Assembly: GCA_030803735.1 (NCBI GenBank)
Contig: JAURUC010000001.1
Location: forward strand, 2,559,501-2,623,500
Reading direction: 5' to 3'
DNA: 64,000 nucleotides
Origin: Actinopolyspora lacussalsi
Lineage (GTDB): Bacteria; Actinomycetota; Actinomycetes; Mycobacteriales; Pseudonocardiaceae
In this document: one piece after another, positions 37,591 to 47,855 of the stretch
Position numbering within the stretch: position 1 is the first letter of the stretch
Layout: each line of letters opens with the position of its first letter
Translations under genes and position numbers: made by a program
Notes under the pieces: model-generated
Databases searched by the model: none
Seen by the model: only the letters and a program-made list of their open reading frames with translations
What the model was told of the DNA's origin: nothing

Positions 37591-38126
37591 TTCCCCTCTC
37601 CCGTGAAGGTGTTCCACATCCGCTGGTACCACGGTTTCGACTCCGGAGCGGCCTTCTCCTCGGACTGCTGCTTCTCCTCGGAGGGCAGATCGACGATGTA
37701 GGGCGTTTCGCCCGGCCGGACGTAGCCGAGGCGCTCCCGCGCCTCGGCCTCCAGCCGACTCGGGTCCGACAGTTCCGCCTTACGCTCCGACAGCCGCTGC
37801 ACCTCCTCGCTCAGCTGCTGCTCCCGCTGCTCCATGTCGGACAACTCGTCGAGCTGCCCGAGATACGTGCGCAGCGGAACCGAGACGCTCAGCGCCATGG
37901 CGCACACGAGGGTGGCCAGCACGGCGGCCCGCCTGGTGGAGGAGAGCTTGAAAGCACCACCGGTGCCCGCCGGGGTCCGGGCCCCTCGGGACCCGGACCT
38001 CCGACGTGGCGCGGTCCTGCCGTCCGAGTCACCGCGCGGGCGCCGCGCACGCGTCGACTGCCGGGTACGGCTCGTGCCGTCCGCCTCGTTCCGTCGATCG
38101 CGTTGTGCCGGTCGCCCGGTCGGCAT
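37587..38126 (-). CDS. ftsB: FtsB/DivIC family septum formation initiator
   Basis: 179-residue bitopic division protein. Long basic N-terminal cytoplasmic region (to about 60), a single membrane span (STRRAAVLATLVCAMALSVS), a periplasmic coiled coil (LDELSDMEQREQQLSEEVQR) and the conserved LEAEARERLGYVRPGE. It partners FtsL and FtsQ in the divisome. Starts 3 nt after eno and overlaps DUF501. Confidence 0.92.
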   Translation of the reverse strand: MPTGRPAQRDRRNEADGTSRTRQSTRARRPRGDSDGRTAPRRRSGSRGARTPAGTGGAFKLSSTRRAAVLATLVCAMALSVSVPLRTYLGQLDELSDMEQREQQLSEEVQRLSERKAELSDPSRLEAEARERLGYVRPGETPYIVDLPSEEKQQSEEKAAPESKPWYQRMWNTFTGEGK

Positions 38127-38129
38127 GGA

Positions 38130-39683
<1,554 letters not shown>

Positions 39684-40067
39684 ATGAGGGCTGAAGGTAC
39701 CGTAGAAGCTTTCCGCAAAGCGGAAACCCTTGTGTCGCAGCGACGCCCGCTGGAGGCGTTACGCGCGCTCGGTCCGGTGCTCGAAGAGGATCCGGACAAG
39801 CCGAGCGTGCAGCTGCTGGCAGGACGCGCGTATCTGTTCTCGGCGCAGTTCCAGCGTGCCGAACTGGCGTTCCTGCGAGTCATCGAACTGGACCCGTCCG
39901 ACCACTATGCCCGACTAGTACTGGGAAGAACCCTGCAACGGCAGGGAAGACTGAACGAGGCGCACACCCAGGTGCGGTTGGCCACGACCATGTACCCCGA
40001 TCCCGCGTACCAGGAAGTACTTGGAGAGATCCGAGCGCACATCGCTCGGGTCAACGCGACCGAGTGA
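39684..40067 (+). CDS. Small tetratricopeptide repeat protein
   Basis: 127 residues composed of about three TPR-like helix pairs: FRKAETLVSQRRPLEALRAL, VQLLAGRAYLFSAQFQRAEL, AFLRVIELDPSDHYARLVLG and RLNEAHTQVRLATTMYPD. No signal or membrane segment. TPR proteins scaffold partner binding; the partner is unknown. It stands alone, opposite eno, with an H element after it. Confidence 0.8.
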   Translation: MRAEGTVEAFRKAETLVSQRRPLEALRALGPVLEEDPDKPSVQLLAGRAYLFSAQFQRAELAFLRVIELDPSDHYARLVLGRTLQRQGRLNEAHTQVRLATTMYPDPAYQEVLGEIRAHIARVNATE

Positions 40068-40184
40068 CGTATCCCACCGCCAACACGACAGTCCCGCATT
40101 TCGTAGAGCGATACTCAACGCGGCTCCCTCGTGCCCGTCGAGTGGGGACCTGCTTCAGCGCGCCCAAGCCCCCATCCCGTAACC

Positions 40185-40293
40185 GGCACCGCCGCGGGTT
40201 CTCACGGGTCGTCTCGCGAGGACAGCCTCGACGTGGCGTGTAACTACTCGATGTCGAGGATCCCGCAGCGAGACGGCCCGTGAGGTTCCGCCA
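40185..40293. repeat. H hairpin repeat, copy 7
   Basis: 109-bp element nearly identical to H1 (GTCTCGC/GCGAGAC and CCTCGAC/GTCGAGG stems). It lacks two bases at the apex relative to H1. No P attached. Between converging TPR and transglycosylase genes. Confidence 0.85.
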
Positions 40294-40335
40294 ACCGCAC
40301 CGCCAAGCAGACCGAGCCGCACTCCCGACACCACG

Positions 40336-41175
40336 TCATTCGTCGCGGCTACCCGCTTGGGCGTATCGCTCGGCCAGGCTGAACACCTTCCTGGCGTAGG
40401 AAACCGAGTTGTTGTAGGACATCACACCGGACCACCAGCCGTCGCCGCTGCGCATGTCGCGCCCGCCGGCGCACAGGTAGCGCGCGGCGGCCATCGCCGC
40501 GTCGTCGAGGTTGTGCGGGTCGCCGACCCCGTCGCCGCTGCCGTCGGTGCTCCACTTCGCCCAGGTGGAGGGGATGAACTGCATCGGCCCGACGGCGCGG
40601 TCGTGGACGGGGTCACCGTCGAGCACGCCGTCGTCGGTGTCGGTGATGGCACGCACGTCCTCGCCGCCGTCCAGCGGCACTCCGATGATGGGGCTGGAGG
40701 GAACCGCGTCGGCGCCGAGCCTGCGTCCGTTGTAACGGCCGTGGTCCGACTCGATCCGCCCGATGCCCGCCAGGGTCGCCCAGTCCACGCCACACTCCGG
40801 GGAGCGGCTGCGCATGGCCAGATCGGCATTCACATAGGACACCAGCGCCCGGGACGGGACGTCGACGACGGCGGCCACCTCGTTGGCCCAGTCGCGCACC
40901 GGGTCCTCGCCGGATTCGTCGCCGGGTTCGGAGGCGGTCGCGGACCGGCCGGGGGCGCTCGATCCCGGCTCCACCGGGGCGGGTTCGACGCTCTGCCGCG
41001 CCAGCGGGGGCGCCTGCGGCGCGGCGGACGGTTCCCCGAACACAGCCACCGCACCCACACCGAGCACGGTGCTCGCCACCGTGCCCACCGCGAGGACACC
41101 GCGTCCGGCGACGGTCAGCACCGCACGCGAGACCGAGCGGGAACGCGGGGGCTTCGACGAAGCGGATTCGGTCAC
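40336..41175 (-). CDS. Lytic transglycosylase-like secreted protein (paralog 2)
   Basis: 279 residues from GTG 41175. Signal/anchor segment (AVLTVAGRGVLAVGTVASTV), a low-complexity linker, then an SLT domain: VDWATLAGIGRIESDHGRYN (catalytic Glu), VHDRAVGPMQFIPSTWAKW and AMAAARYLCAGG. Near relative of the genes at 33426 and 41983. TAACCT six nt before the start suggests a leaderless transcript. It probably trims or remodels peptidoglycan during growth or division. Confidence 0.88.
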   Translation of the reverse strand: MTESASSKPPRSRSVSRAVLTVAGRGVLAVGTVASTVLGVGAVAVFGEPSAAPQAPPLARQSVEPAPVEPGSSAPGRSATASEPGDESGEDPVRDWANEVAAVVDVPSRALVSYVNADLAMRSRSPECGVDWATLAGIGRIESDHGRYNGRRLGADAVPSSPIIGVPLDGGEDVRAITDTDDGVLDGDPVHDRAVGPMQFIPSTWAKWSTDGSGDGVGDPHNLDDAAMAAARYLCAGGRDMRSGDGWWSGVMSYNNSVSYARKVFSLAERYAQAGSRDE

Positions 41176-41181
41176 TGCAAC

Positions 41182-41187
41182 AGGTTA
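41182..41187 (-). promoter_or_regulatory. -10 box of a leaderless promoter for transglycosylase paralog 2
   Basis: On the minus strand TAACCT lies 6 nt before GTG 41175, with no ribosome binding site in between. Confidence 0.5.
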
Positions 41188-41395
41188 GGCGACTTGTCCA
41201 GCCGTACCCGACCTCCGTTCGGGGCGGTCCGGATCCTTGTTCGTAACGGCCCGAATCCCGATCTTGCTGTGGGAGACTGAAATGTCCTCCGCGTCCGGCA
41301 CGCGGAGCACGAGACGCACCACCAGTGATCCCGAGAAGTCGAAATGTCGGACGAGCTGTCCGTCGTGAACGCGGCAGCGCGGAGCCGCGTCAACG

Positions 41396-41878
41396 GTGCG
41401 CTGTGAAGCGGCACTGCTGCTCGTCGGCTCGATCGGGGTGCTCTCCGGCGCGTTCGCCGCCTTCGGGTTCTACCACCGCCCGCTGAACCCGTTCGCGCAC
41501 GCGCTGACCCCGTGGGTAATGCTGGCCGTGCTGGTCAGCGCTCGCCGAACTCCTCGCACGGCCGTGCCGCGCACCATCGCCTGCCTGCTCGGTGCGGTGG
41601 TGGCCTTCTACGTCGGCAAGCCGCTGCTCTACAACACCGTCTACTATCCCGACGCGCCCGAGATCGGGATCCAGGTGAACAACCTGGTCATGTGGTGTGT
41701 GCTGGCGGTGTTCGCCGGGGCAGTGCTGGGAGGTGTCTTCTCCGCCATCAGCGGTGGCTCCTGGTCGGGTTCGGCGGCCACCGCCACCGCGCTCGCACTG
41801 CTGCTGGCCGCCACGATCGAAGAGACGGGATTCGGGTTCGCGGACAGCGATCTCCTGCTGCAGCGTATGACGCTCTGA
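41396..41878 (+). CDS. Integral membrane protein, unknown family
   Basis: 160 residues from GTG 41396 with four or five hydrophobic spans (about 4-25, 34-50, 60-80, 98-120, 128-150), separated by short loops including FYVGKPLLYNTVYYPDAPE. I do not recognise the family with certainty; some DUF6518-like proteins have this look. It is surrounded by transglycosylase paralogs 2 and 3, but nothing links it to cell-wall work directly. Confidence 0.7.
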   Translation: MRCEAALLLVGSIGVLSGAFAAFGFYHRPLNPFAHALTPWVMLAVLVSARRTPRTAVPRTIACLLGAVVAFYVGKPLLYNTVYYPDAPEIGIQVNNLVMWCVLAVFAGAVLGGVFSAISGGSWSGSAATATALALLLAATIEETGFGFADSDLLLQRMTL

Positions 41879-41982
41879 CCGGCGACGGAAACGGGACGCG
41901 ACAGGGGAGTTTCCTCCGACGCTCGCGGCACGAAACCTCGCGCACGTTCCCCGAATCACCCCCGGTGGATCGGGTGGACACT

Positions 41983-42783
41983 TCACTGCTTCCGCAGCAG
42001 TTCGCGGCTGCGCTTGCCGTAGTCGTCGGCGTGGTCGAGCACCTGCTGCACGTACTCGCCGCTGGCGTTGTACCGCAGCACGGCGTCGCGGAACTGCTCG
42101 GCACGGCGCAGGTCGCTGCCCGAGTCGCAGAGGTAGTAGCCCGCGGCGAGCGCCGCGTCGTCGAGATCGTCGGGGTCCGCCACCCCGTCGGCATCGCCGT
42201 CGCGTCCCCAATCACGCCAGGTGCTCGGGATGAACTGCAGCGGGCCGACGGCGCGGTCGTAGACCGTGTCGCCGTCCAGCTCCCCATCGTCGGTGTCGCG
42301 GATGAGCCGCACGCCCTCGCTGCCGTCCAGCGGGATCCCCCTGATGGGCGGCTCGGGGCGGGCGGTGCTGTCCAGATCCGAGCCGCCGTAGCGGCCGTGA
42401 CCGGACTCGACGGCGCCGACCCCGGCGAGCACCGACCAACTCAGCCCGCAGTCCGGCCTGGTGCGTTCCAGGGCCAGTTCGGCGTAGCCGTAGGCCTCCA
42501 GCGCGGCCAGCGGGATGTTGAGCTCGTCGGAGAGGTTCTCGGCCCAGTCGGAGAGCTGCCGCTGTGGACGGGGAGTCGTGGCCGGATCGGCGCCGCCGGG
42601 TAACGGGCGCACCTGGGGTGGCTGCGCCCCGGCACGGGGTGGTGCCGTGGCGCTGGGCAGCCGGGACCGATTCTGCTGCCCCCCGTTGTCCAGCAATCCG
42701 GCCAACAGCACGAGCACTGCGAGCATCGCCAGTCCGCTCAACAGCACGAGCGGCGAGTCGGATGCTTTCCGTCGTCGCGGCAC
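41983..42783 (-). CDS. Lytic transglycosylase-like secreted protein (paralog 3)
   Basis: 266 residues from GTG 42783 (GGGAGG upstream). Membrane span GLAMLAVLVLLAGLLD, linker, then SLT domain with CGLSWSVLAGVGAVESGHG (catalytic Glu), VYDRAVGPLQFIPSTWRDW and ALAAGYYLCDSG. By position beside mazG it corresponds to LpqU (Rv1022). It ends 81 nt before the mazG-type gene start region, on the same strand and downstream of it. Confidence 0.88.
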   Translation of the reverse strand: MPRRRKASDSPLVLLSGLAMLAVLVLLAGLLDNGGQQNRSRLPSATAPPRAGAQPPQVRPLPGGADPATTPRPQRQLSDWAENLSDELNIPLAALEAYGYAELALERTRPDCGLSWSVLAGVGAVESGHGRYGGSDLDSTARPEPPIRGIPLDGSEGVRLIRDTDDGELDGDTVYDRAVGPLQFIPSTWRDWGRDGDADGVADPDDLDDAALAAGYYLCDSGSDLRRAEQFRDAVLRYNASGEYVQQVLDHADDYGKRSRELLRKQ

Positions 42784-42863
42784 GATGGCGGACCTCCCTA
42801 GGTCACTGAACTGTTACCCGCTCCACCGGATCCGGTGGAGTCGCCGGTCACGGGTGAAAGACC

Positions 42864-43898
42864 TCAGCCCGGTTCGTCGATTTCACCGGTTTCGTCGGCT
42901 TTTGGCCAGTACTCGCGCCAATCGGATTCGGACAGCCCCGCGGGATCGGCTCCCGAGGTGCGCGCGCGTGCCTCGGCGGTCCGGATGCGTCGGTCGAAGG
43001 CCAGCGAGGCCGCGCGCAGCGTGTCCTCCGGGTCACCGCCGTCGCGTCTCGCGCGTGCCACGGCGTCGAACAGCTCGGCTCCCGGATGGGAGTCGTCGCC
43101 GATCAGCTCGGCCGGTATCCCGGCCCGCTCGGCACGCTGCACGAGCTTGGCCGCCAGCGCCGCGGCAGGTTGCCCGTGCGCCACACCGTCCACAGCGGAC
43201 TCGCGTTGCTTCTCGCGCTGCTTTAGCTCCTCCCACCGCGCGTGCTGCGACTCCGCGTCGTGCACCGAATCATCGGTGGCGAACACGTGCGGGTGACGCG
43301 AGACGAGCTTGCTCACCAGCTCGGCCGCCACGGTGTCGACGTCGAACGGATCGGCCGCGTCCTCGGTTGCCACGCGAGCGTGGAACAGCACCTGCAGCAG
43401 CACGTCACCGAGTTCCTCCCGCATGGCACCGCGGTCGGAACCCTCCAGGGCCTCCAACAGTTCGTAGGTCTCCTCGACCAGATAGGTGCGCAGCGACTCG
43501 TGCGTCTGCCGCGCGTCCCACGGGCAGCCGCCGGGGGAACGCAGCCGGTCCATCACCGTCACCGCGTCCAGCAGCTCGACTCCCGGCGGGGGCGTCGCCC
43601 GCACCTCGCGGGCTCCCGCCGCCAGCAGTTCCCGCACCGCTGCCGAGTGGTCGTCGGGTGCGACCAGCACGACCGGCTCGCGGGCGGCCCGACGCAGCAG
43701 CTCGGCGTGCTCCGGCGGCGCGGCGGCTCCCAAGGAGTCACGGGTGGATTCGGCCAGTCCGGGATCGGCATAGACCTCCCCCGCACCACGCAGCCAGGGA
43801 ACCGCCTCGGCGGGCACCACGTCCCCGAGGCGGTCGTCCACCAGCACCACCGCGCAGCCGTCGACGACGGAAGGGCGGGATTCACCGACGGCACTCAT
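42864..43898 (-). CDS. mazG: MazG family nucleoside triphosphate pyrophosphohydrolase
   Basis: 344 residues. The N-terminal third is a less conserved domain (tetrapyrrole methylase-like remnant); the MazG core starts at LDAVTVMDRLRSPGGCPWDA, followed by THESLRTYLVEETYELLEAL (helix EExxE metal ligands) and MREELGDVLLQVLFHARVA (second E..D metal pair). A second MazG-like block with RHPHVF and EELKQREK follows. House-cleaning hydrolase for noncanonical NTPs. Rv1021 counterpart. Confidence 0.93.
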   Translation of the reverse strand: MSAVGESRPSVVDGCAVVLVDDRLGDVVPAEAVPWLRGAGEVYADPGLAESTRDSLGAAAPPEHAELLRRAAREPVVLVAPDDHSAAVRELLAAGAREVRATPPPGVELLDAVTVMDRLRSPGGCPWDARQTHESLRTYLVEETYELLEALEGSDRGAMREELGDVLLQVLFHARVATEDAADPFDVDTVAAELVSKLVSRHPHVFATDDSVHDAESQHARWEELKQREKQRESAVDGVAHGQPAAALAAKLVQRAERAGIPAELIGDDSHPGAELFDAVARARRDGGDPEDTLRAASLAFDRRIRTAEARARTSGADPAGLSESDWREYWPKADETGEIDEPG

Positions 43899-43959
43899 AC
43901 CCCGATTGTTCCAGCCATTACTCGATCATGGTGTGCCCTCGATCGACCGGAAAGCTCAA

Positions 43960-44916
43960 TCAGGCCCGGCTCTCCCGCTCGGGGATGCGGAAACCGCTGG
44001 TCTGCCCCTTGTCCGGCGCGACTGTGAGTTCCAGCGAGTCCCAGACCCCGTAGCGCGGGCTGAGCTCGACCCCGACGCGCTGCGCGGTCAGGCCCAGCAA
44101 CCGCGATCCGAAGGCCTGCGTGAGCTGCTCGCCCTGACTGCCCAGCGAGGGTGTGCTCGACTGGCCGTCACCGTTTCCGGTGGTTCGTTCGGTGATCCGC
44201 GCGACGAGCCACTGACCGGCACTCTGCCTACCGGGTCCGGGGAAGGCGAGCACCGTGCCCTCGTCGGCCGCGAACAGCGGCGTCTGGGCGGCGAAGCTGA
44301 GCGCGCGTGACGCGCTGAGCTCACGCCCCGAGCCCGCGGGAACCCCTTCGGACCTCTCCTGCCGGATCAGTTCGGCGGCCTGTTCCGGGCCACGAGCCAT
44401 GCGGTTCGCCTTGCGCTCGGCCTCGGCGCGGCTGGTGGCGCTGGTGTAGTCGAAGACCACCGAGGTGCTCGTCAGGTGCTTGCTGCCGAGTTTGCGCATC
44501 AGCACCAGTGAACGCGCCACGGAGCGGACCTCGTCGGCCGTGAAGATGGTTCCCTCGGTGGCGGCCTGCGCACCGCCCCGCTGCTGCACCCACTGGGTTA
44601 TCTCCTGCTCGGAAACCCGCAGGTTCTGGCGTCGCGCGGCCACTTCGGCGAGCTTCTGCCGTACGGTGAACGCGGCTATCTGCCGCGCCAGCTCGTCCGT
44701 GCGTCCCTGCTCGTCGAGCTGTTCGCGCAGTTGCGGGCGCTCACCGACAACCGCCTCGAACCGCTGCTGCACCGTGCTCACCGGGATGGCCTGGTCACCG
44801 ACGAGCGCTGCCGAGCCGATCTTGGAAGGCTGGGAACCACAACCGGCCAGCAGGCAGGCCGCGAGCAGCGCGATAATCAACCGTGGGCGGGCGATGACTG
44901 ATCTCACAAGGGCCAC
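43960..44916 (-). CDS. SurA N-terminal-domain lipoprotein (chaperone/foldase-like)
   Basis: 318 residues from GTG 44916. Signal ARPRLIIALLAACLLAGC with lipobox cysteine C26. The N-terminal SurA-like region contains ISTVQQRFEAVVGERPQ and RQKLAEVAARRQNLRVSEQE. A parvulin isomerase domain is not clear in the C-terminal half, so a chaperone role is more likely than prolyl isomerase. Upstream of mazG on the same strand with 61 bp between. Confidence 0.82.
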   Translation of the reverse strand: MALVRSVIARPRLIIALLAACLLAGCGSQPSKIGSAALVGDQAIPVSTVQQRFEAVVGERPQLREQLDEQGRTDELARQIAAFTVRQKLAEVAARRQNLRVSEQEITQWVQQRGGAQAATEGTIFTADEVRSVARSLVLMRKLGSKHLTSTSVVFDYTSATSRAEAERKANRMARGPEQAAELIRQERSEGVPAGSGRELSASRALSFAAQTPLFAADEGTVLAFPGPGRQSAGQWLVARITERTTGNGDGQSSTPSLGSQGEQLTQAFGSRLLGLTAQRVGVELSPRYGVWDSLELTVAPDKGQTSGFRIPERESRA

Positions 44917-44994
44917 TTTCTCACGAGCACCCGGGTGCTGTCCGTAAGCCCGCTGTGATCATGCTCGCTCACCCTCCGTACAATCACCGGGAAT

Positions 44995-46065
44995 TCAGCG
45001 GAACCGGCCCAGCTCACGCAGCTCCCGCAGGAAGACCTCCGTGGTCGCCGGGTGGAGGTGCAGCAGCGGCTCGTCGTCCTCGTCGCGCTTGATGACCGTG
45101 AGCAGCGCCCCCTCGGGACCCGCGTAGTAGTTCAGCGGGTACTCGCACTCCCGCTCGGTGCCGCGCGAGACGTACTGCGAGCGCACGGCACGCAGCGCGA
45201 AGTCCAGCGGCGGCGCGGTCAGCCGTTCCAGCAGCCGGTGTCCCGGCGAGGTCGATCGCGTCCCGGTTGGCCGCTCGTCGTCCGGTGCGTCCGGTTCGTT
45301 CGATTCGTTCGGGTCGGACCGGGAAGGGCGGTCGCGGTCCGGCGCGGTGTGTCGGGCGGGCGGGGGCGGCATGGTGGTCGGTGCTTCGTCCACCGGTGGC
45401 GCGTCCGGCAGCAGTCCGGCCACTGTGGATGGCAAGGCGTCGGGCTCGACCGGTTCGAGCAGCACGCGGTCCTGCTCCACGGCGGCGAGCACGGCGAAGT
45501 CGTCGGCCTCGGCCACTTGGAAGCCGCCGCGCGTGGCCCCGGCGTCGGTGCGGATGGAGTACCAGCCGTAGATGCGGCGCTGCGGCGTGCGCAGCAGACG
45601 GAGCGTGTCGCGCAGCGCACCGATCGGAGCGCCACCCCTGGTCAGACCGGCCTGGCGCAGTTCGGCGTTGGCCGCCTCGACGATCGCCGCGCGTTCGCGG
45701 TGCGTGGCGCCCGGAGAAACGCCCTCCAGCCCGGCCGGTTTGGCGGTGCCCGCGCCGAACTCGTCGTGGTGCAGCACGTCGTAGGCGGCGTAGCTGAGCA
45801 TGACCGGTTCGGTGATGACGCGCTCGAAGCGGGAACTCTCGAAGTCCTGTTCGTCGGATCCGGCGCCATCGAACCGGGGATCGTCGACACGGGGGTTGTC
45901 GCCCCTTGGGTCACCGACCCTCGGGTTACCGGCACGGCGACCGCGGCTGTGGGGCGGGAAGCCGCCGGGACGTGGACCTTCGGAATGGGGACCTTCGGAA
46001 CGGGGACTGGACACACTCACCTCATCGCTGCCGACCTGCCGCCCCCACTCCCACGATTGTGCCAT
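44995..46065 (-). CDS. EspG-like ESX secretion-associated protein
   Basis: Up to 356 residues. The first 75 or so are a charged GDPR/NPRV-type low-complexity extension. Then VITEPVMLSYAAYDVLHHDE begins an EspG-type fold with GATHRERAAIVEAANAELRQ and a C-terminal domain ending HPATTEVFLRELRELGRF; a disordered Pro/Asp/Glu insert separates the two halves. EspG proteins act as cytosolic chaperones of PE/PPE or other WXG substrates of type VII secretion. Start uncertain: ATG 46065, GTG 46020 and GTG 46014 are all possible. The WXG operon at 54-58 kb is a possible client. Confidence 0.72.
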   Translation of the reverse strand: MAQSWEWGRQVGSDEVSVSSPRSEGPHSEGPRPGGFPPHSRGRRAGNPRVGDPRGDNPRVDDPRFDGAGSDEQDFESSRFERVITEPVMLSYAAYDVLHHDEFGAGTAKPAGLEGVSPGATHRERAAIVEAANAELRQAGLTRGGAPIGALRDTLRLLRTPQRRIYGWYSIRTDAGATRGGFQVAEADDFAVLAAVEQDRVLLEPVEPDALPSTVAGLLPDAPPVDEAPTTMPPPPARHTAPDRDRPSRSDPNESNEPDAPDDERPTGTRSTSPGHRLLERLTAPPLDFALRAVRSQYVSRGTERECEYPLNYYAGPEGALLTVIKRDEDDEPLLHLHPATTEVFLRELRELGRFR

Positions 46066-46159
46066 TCACAACGCCTCGCGGGGCCGCAGCGAGGACGGAG
46101 CGGTGCCATAGCAGCGCTGCCCCCGCTCCCCTCCCCCTGACGGCCCAGCGGCCCGGCGG

Positions 46160-46231
46160 CCCGGCGATTTCTTGGGAATTTACGCCCCGTCTCCGGCCCA
46201 CCTCCCGACGATTTCGCGAGAAATTTACGCT
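46160..46231. repeat. Tandem P repeats, copies 8 (variant) and 9
   Basis: P8 core ATTTCTTGGGAATT (46167-46180) and P9 core ATTTCGCGAGAAAT (46211-46224), both in the same orientation with TTACGC downstream and 44 bp apart. The TTGGG-centred variant recurs only at P10. Confidence 0.82.
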
Positions 46232-46403
46232 CCGCCCACCACCGGGCCGTCCCCACAACTGGCCCCGGTCGGTGTCGAGTTCGGCGGAAGTAGGAGCAAT
46301 GGCGGAGATAGAGTGAGACCCGACCGGGCGGATATGTCCAATGGGATGTGACGGAGTGGTGTTCACAGCGCCTTCGCCGCGCTAGAATCCCAGCGCAGTG
46401 AGT

Positions 46404-46614
46404 GTAGGCCCCGCGCACGCGGGGATGGACCCCACCATGACTGAGTCGAATCGCGTACGCGGTGGTAGGCCCCGCGCACGCGGGGATGGACCTGCCGAGT
46501 ACCTGAGCATCAAGCCCGGCCCCGAGTAGGCCCCGCGCACGCGGGGATGGACCGTGCTCGGCCCAGGCGCGGAGCACCTCGGGGATGTAGGCCCCGCGCA
46601 CACGGGGATTTGGA
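46404..46614 (+). CRISPR. Small orphan CRISPR array, type I-E-like (4 repeats, 3 spacers)
   Basis: 28-bp repeat GTAGGCCCCGCGCACGCGGG + GATGGACC at 46404, 46465 and 46526; a fourth copy at 46587 has substitutions toward its end. Exact 61-nt period, so all three spacers are 33 bp. The stem CCCCGCG/CGCGGGG and 28+33 geometry are those of type I-E arrays in actinomycetes. The decayed last repeat suggests the leader is on the low-coordinate side. No cas genes occur in the window. Confidence 0.9.
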
Positions 46615-46678
46615 GACAGTAAAAGCGCCTCCGGAACCACTTCAAAGCTCCGGAGGCGCTGTGTTCGTTCGCTGGGGT

Positions 46679-46876
46679 TCAGTCGAAGCGGTTGGTCTTT
46701 ACCGCGTTAATGAAGGTGGCCCACTGCTGACCGGTGGTGGTGAAGTACCCGGCGGCACGATCCTTGGTGTCGCGGATCGCCGCGCCACCGTCGAGACGAC
46801 CGACTTCAACGCAGTTGGTCTCCTGACTGCTGTAGCTGCTCTTACGCCACGTGCTCACCGCGTGCGACAGAGTCAC
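46679..46876 (-). CDS. DUF397 domain protein
   Basis: 65 residues with the DUF397 signature: WRKSSYSSQETNCVEVGRLD, IRDTKDRAAGYFTTTGQQWA, FINAVK. Starts at GTG 46876, overlapping the upstream HTH stop in GTGA. DUF397 proteins are the usual small partners of DUF5753/Scr1-type HTH regulators (as in the WhiJ and AbaA-like systems of Streptomyces) and modulate their DNA binding. Confidence 0.93.
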   Translation of the reverse strand: MTLSHAVSTWRKSSYSSQETNCVEVGRLDGGAAIRDTKDRAAGYFTTTGQQWATFINAVKTNRFD

Positions 46877-47724
46877 GTCGCCTCCAATCGTTCGATTGTC
46901 TCGGTGATGAGCTCCCTCGATTCCTCTGCACTCATCGCCAACCGATCGATATCATCCCGCGCATCAACGAATGCCGAAACGTCCCCCTCGTCACGCAGAA
47001 AAGCGCTTGACCTGTGGTGTTCCAAGTGCACCACAGGCGAGGCACGCTCGAACTCCAGCAGCATGAATGGTCCGGCGTGCGCTGGAGTCCAACCGAGATG
47101 CCTCGGTATAACGCGCACTTCGACGTTGCCTCGCTGACTCATCTCGGTCAGGTGCAACAGCTGTTCCGCCATAACCTCCTCATCACCAACAGCTTGGTGC
47201 AGCACCGAGTCCAATATGAAAGCTGTGTATGCAGCTGGCGCTTTCCGACGAGTGATGACATCGCTGCGTCCCAGTCGAAGCGCTACACGCTCGTCTACAT
47301 TCGGAACTCCGGTGCCCATGATGGCCCGTGCATAGTCTCCGGTTTGCAAGAGTCCGGGCATGAGCAGTGGAGATACGTCAGTGATCGCAGTAGCGGTACG
47401 CTCGAATTCAAGTAGAGCGGTGAGTTGATCACCTTCTCCTGTGGCTCCCACCGAAACCGAGTTGACCGGTTCGGAAGCCGCTTCACGAGTCAACTCAAGT
47501 AGTCGGTCTCGCTGGTGACTCGGCAGGTCCAACACCGCGCACATCGCCGAGACCGACTCGGTGGATGGGACTCGCCCACCACGCTCCCAACGGACTACGA
47601 CCGAATGCGAAACATCGAGCTGCGTAGCCAGTTTGCGAACGGTCATTCCGGCTCCTACCCGTGCTTCGCGAAGTTCAGAGCCAAGGATGTAGGCACGTGG
47701 TGCGAGGTTCGTGGTCCCGGTCAT
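46873..47724 (-). CDS. XRE-family regulator with Scr1/DUF5753 C-terminal domain
   Basis: 283 residues from ATG 47724. HTH at about 13-60 (LREARVGAGMTVRKLATQLD and VSHSVVVRWERGGRVPS). The C-terminal domain has TDVSPLLMPGLLQTGDYARA and the block GNVEVRVIPRHLGWTPAHAG typical of DUF5753. Coupled by a 4-nt overlap to the DUF397 gene and divergent from the three-gene operon at 47856. GC is visibly lower than in neighbouring housekeeping genes. Confidence 0.92.
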   Translation of the reverse strand: MTGTTNLAPRAYILGSELREARVGAGMTVRKLATQLDVSHSVVVRWERGGRVPSTESVSAMCAVLDLPSHQRDRLLELTREAASEPVNSVSVGATGEGDQLTALLEFERTATAITDVSPLLMPGLLQTGDYARAIMGTGVPNVDERVALRLGRSDVITRRKAPAAYTAFILDSVLHQAVGDEEVMAEQLLHLTEMSQRGNVEVRVIPRHLGWTPAHAGPFMLLEFERASPVVHLEHHRSSAFLRDEGDVSAFVDARDDIDRLAMSAEESRELITETIERLEAT

Positions 47725-47786
47725 GCACCACACCGTAAATGAGAACAACATCTGTGGAGATCACCTGAAAGAGCTATTGTCCCAAT

Positions 47787-47812
47787 GGTCTCGATACCTA
47801 CAAACTGGTCTC
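47787..47812. promoter_or_regulatory. Direct repeat in the HTH/operon divergent promoter
   Basis: TGGTCTC occurs at 47786-47792 and again 20 bp on at 47806-47812, inside the 131-bp gap between the HTH gene and the 47856 operon. Two turns of helix between the repeats suit an operator for the adjacent HTH protein. Confidence 0.35.
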
Positions 47813-47855
47813 ACACCAAATACAAGTAGTTAATACTGACTACAGGAGGTCATCG

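Noticed and set aside
41344..41406. A 20-codon frame upstream of and overlapping the membrane-protein start at 41396
   Set aside because: No ribosome binding site or similarity; could be a leader peptide but nothing supports it.
46382..46645. Small frames across the CRISPR repeats giving peptides such as PRVRGAY and PACAGPT
   Set aside because: They are translations of the CRISPR repeats, a known source of spurious proteins.
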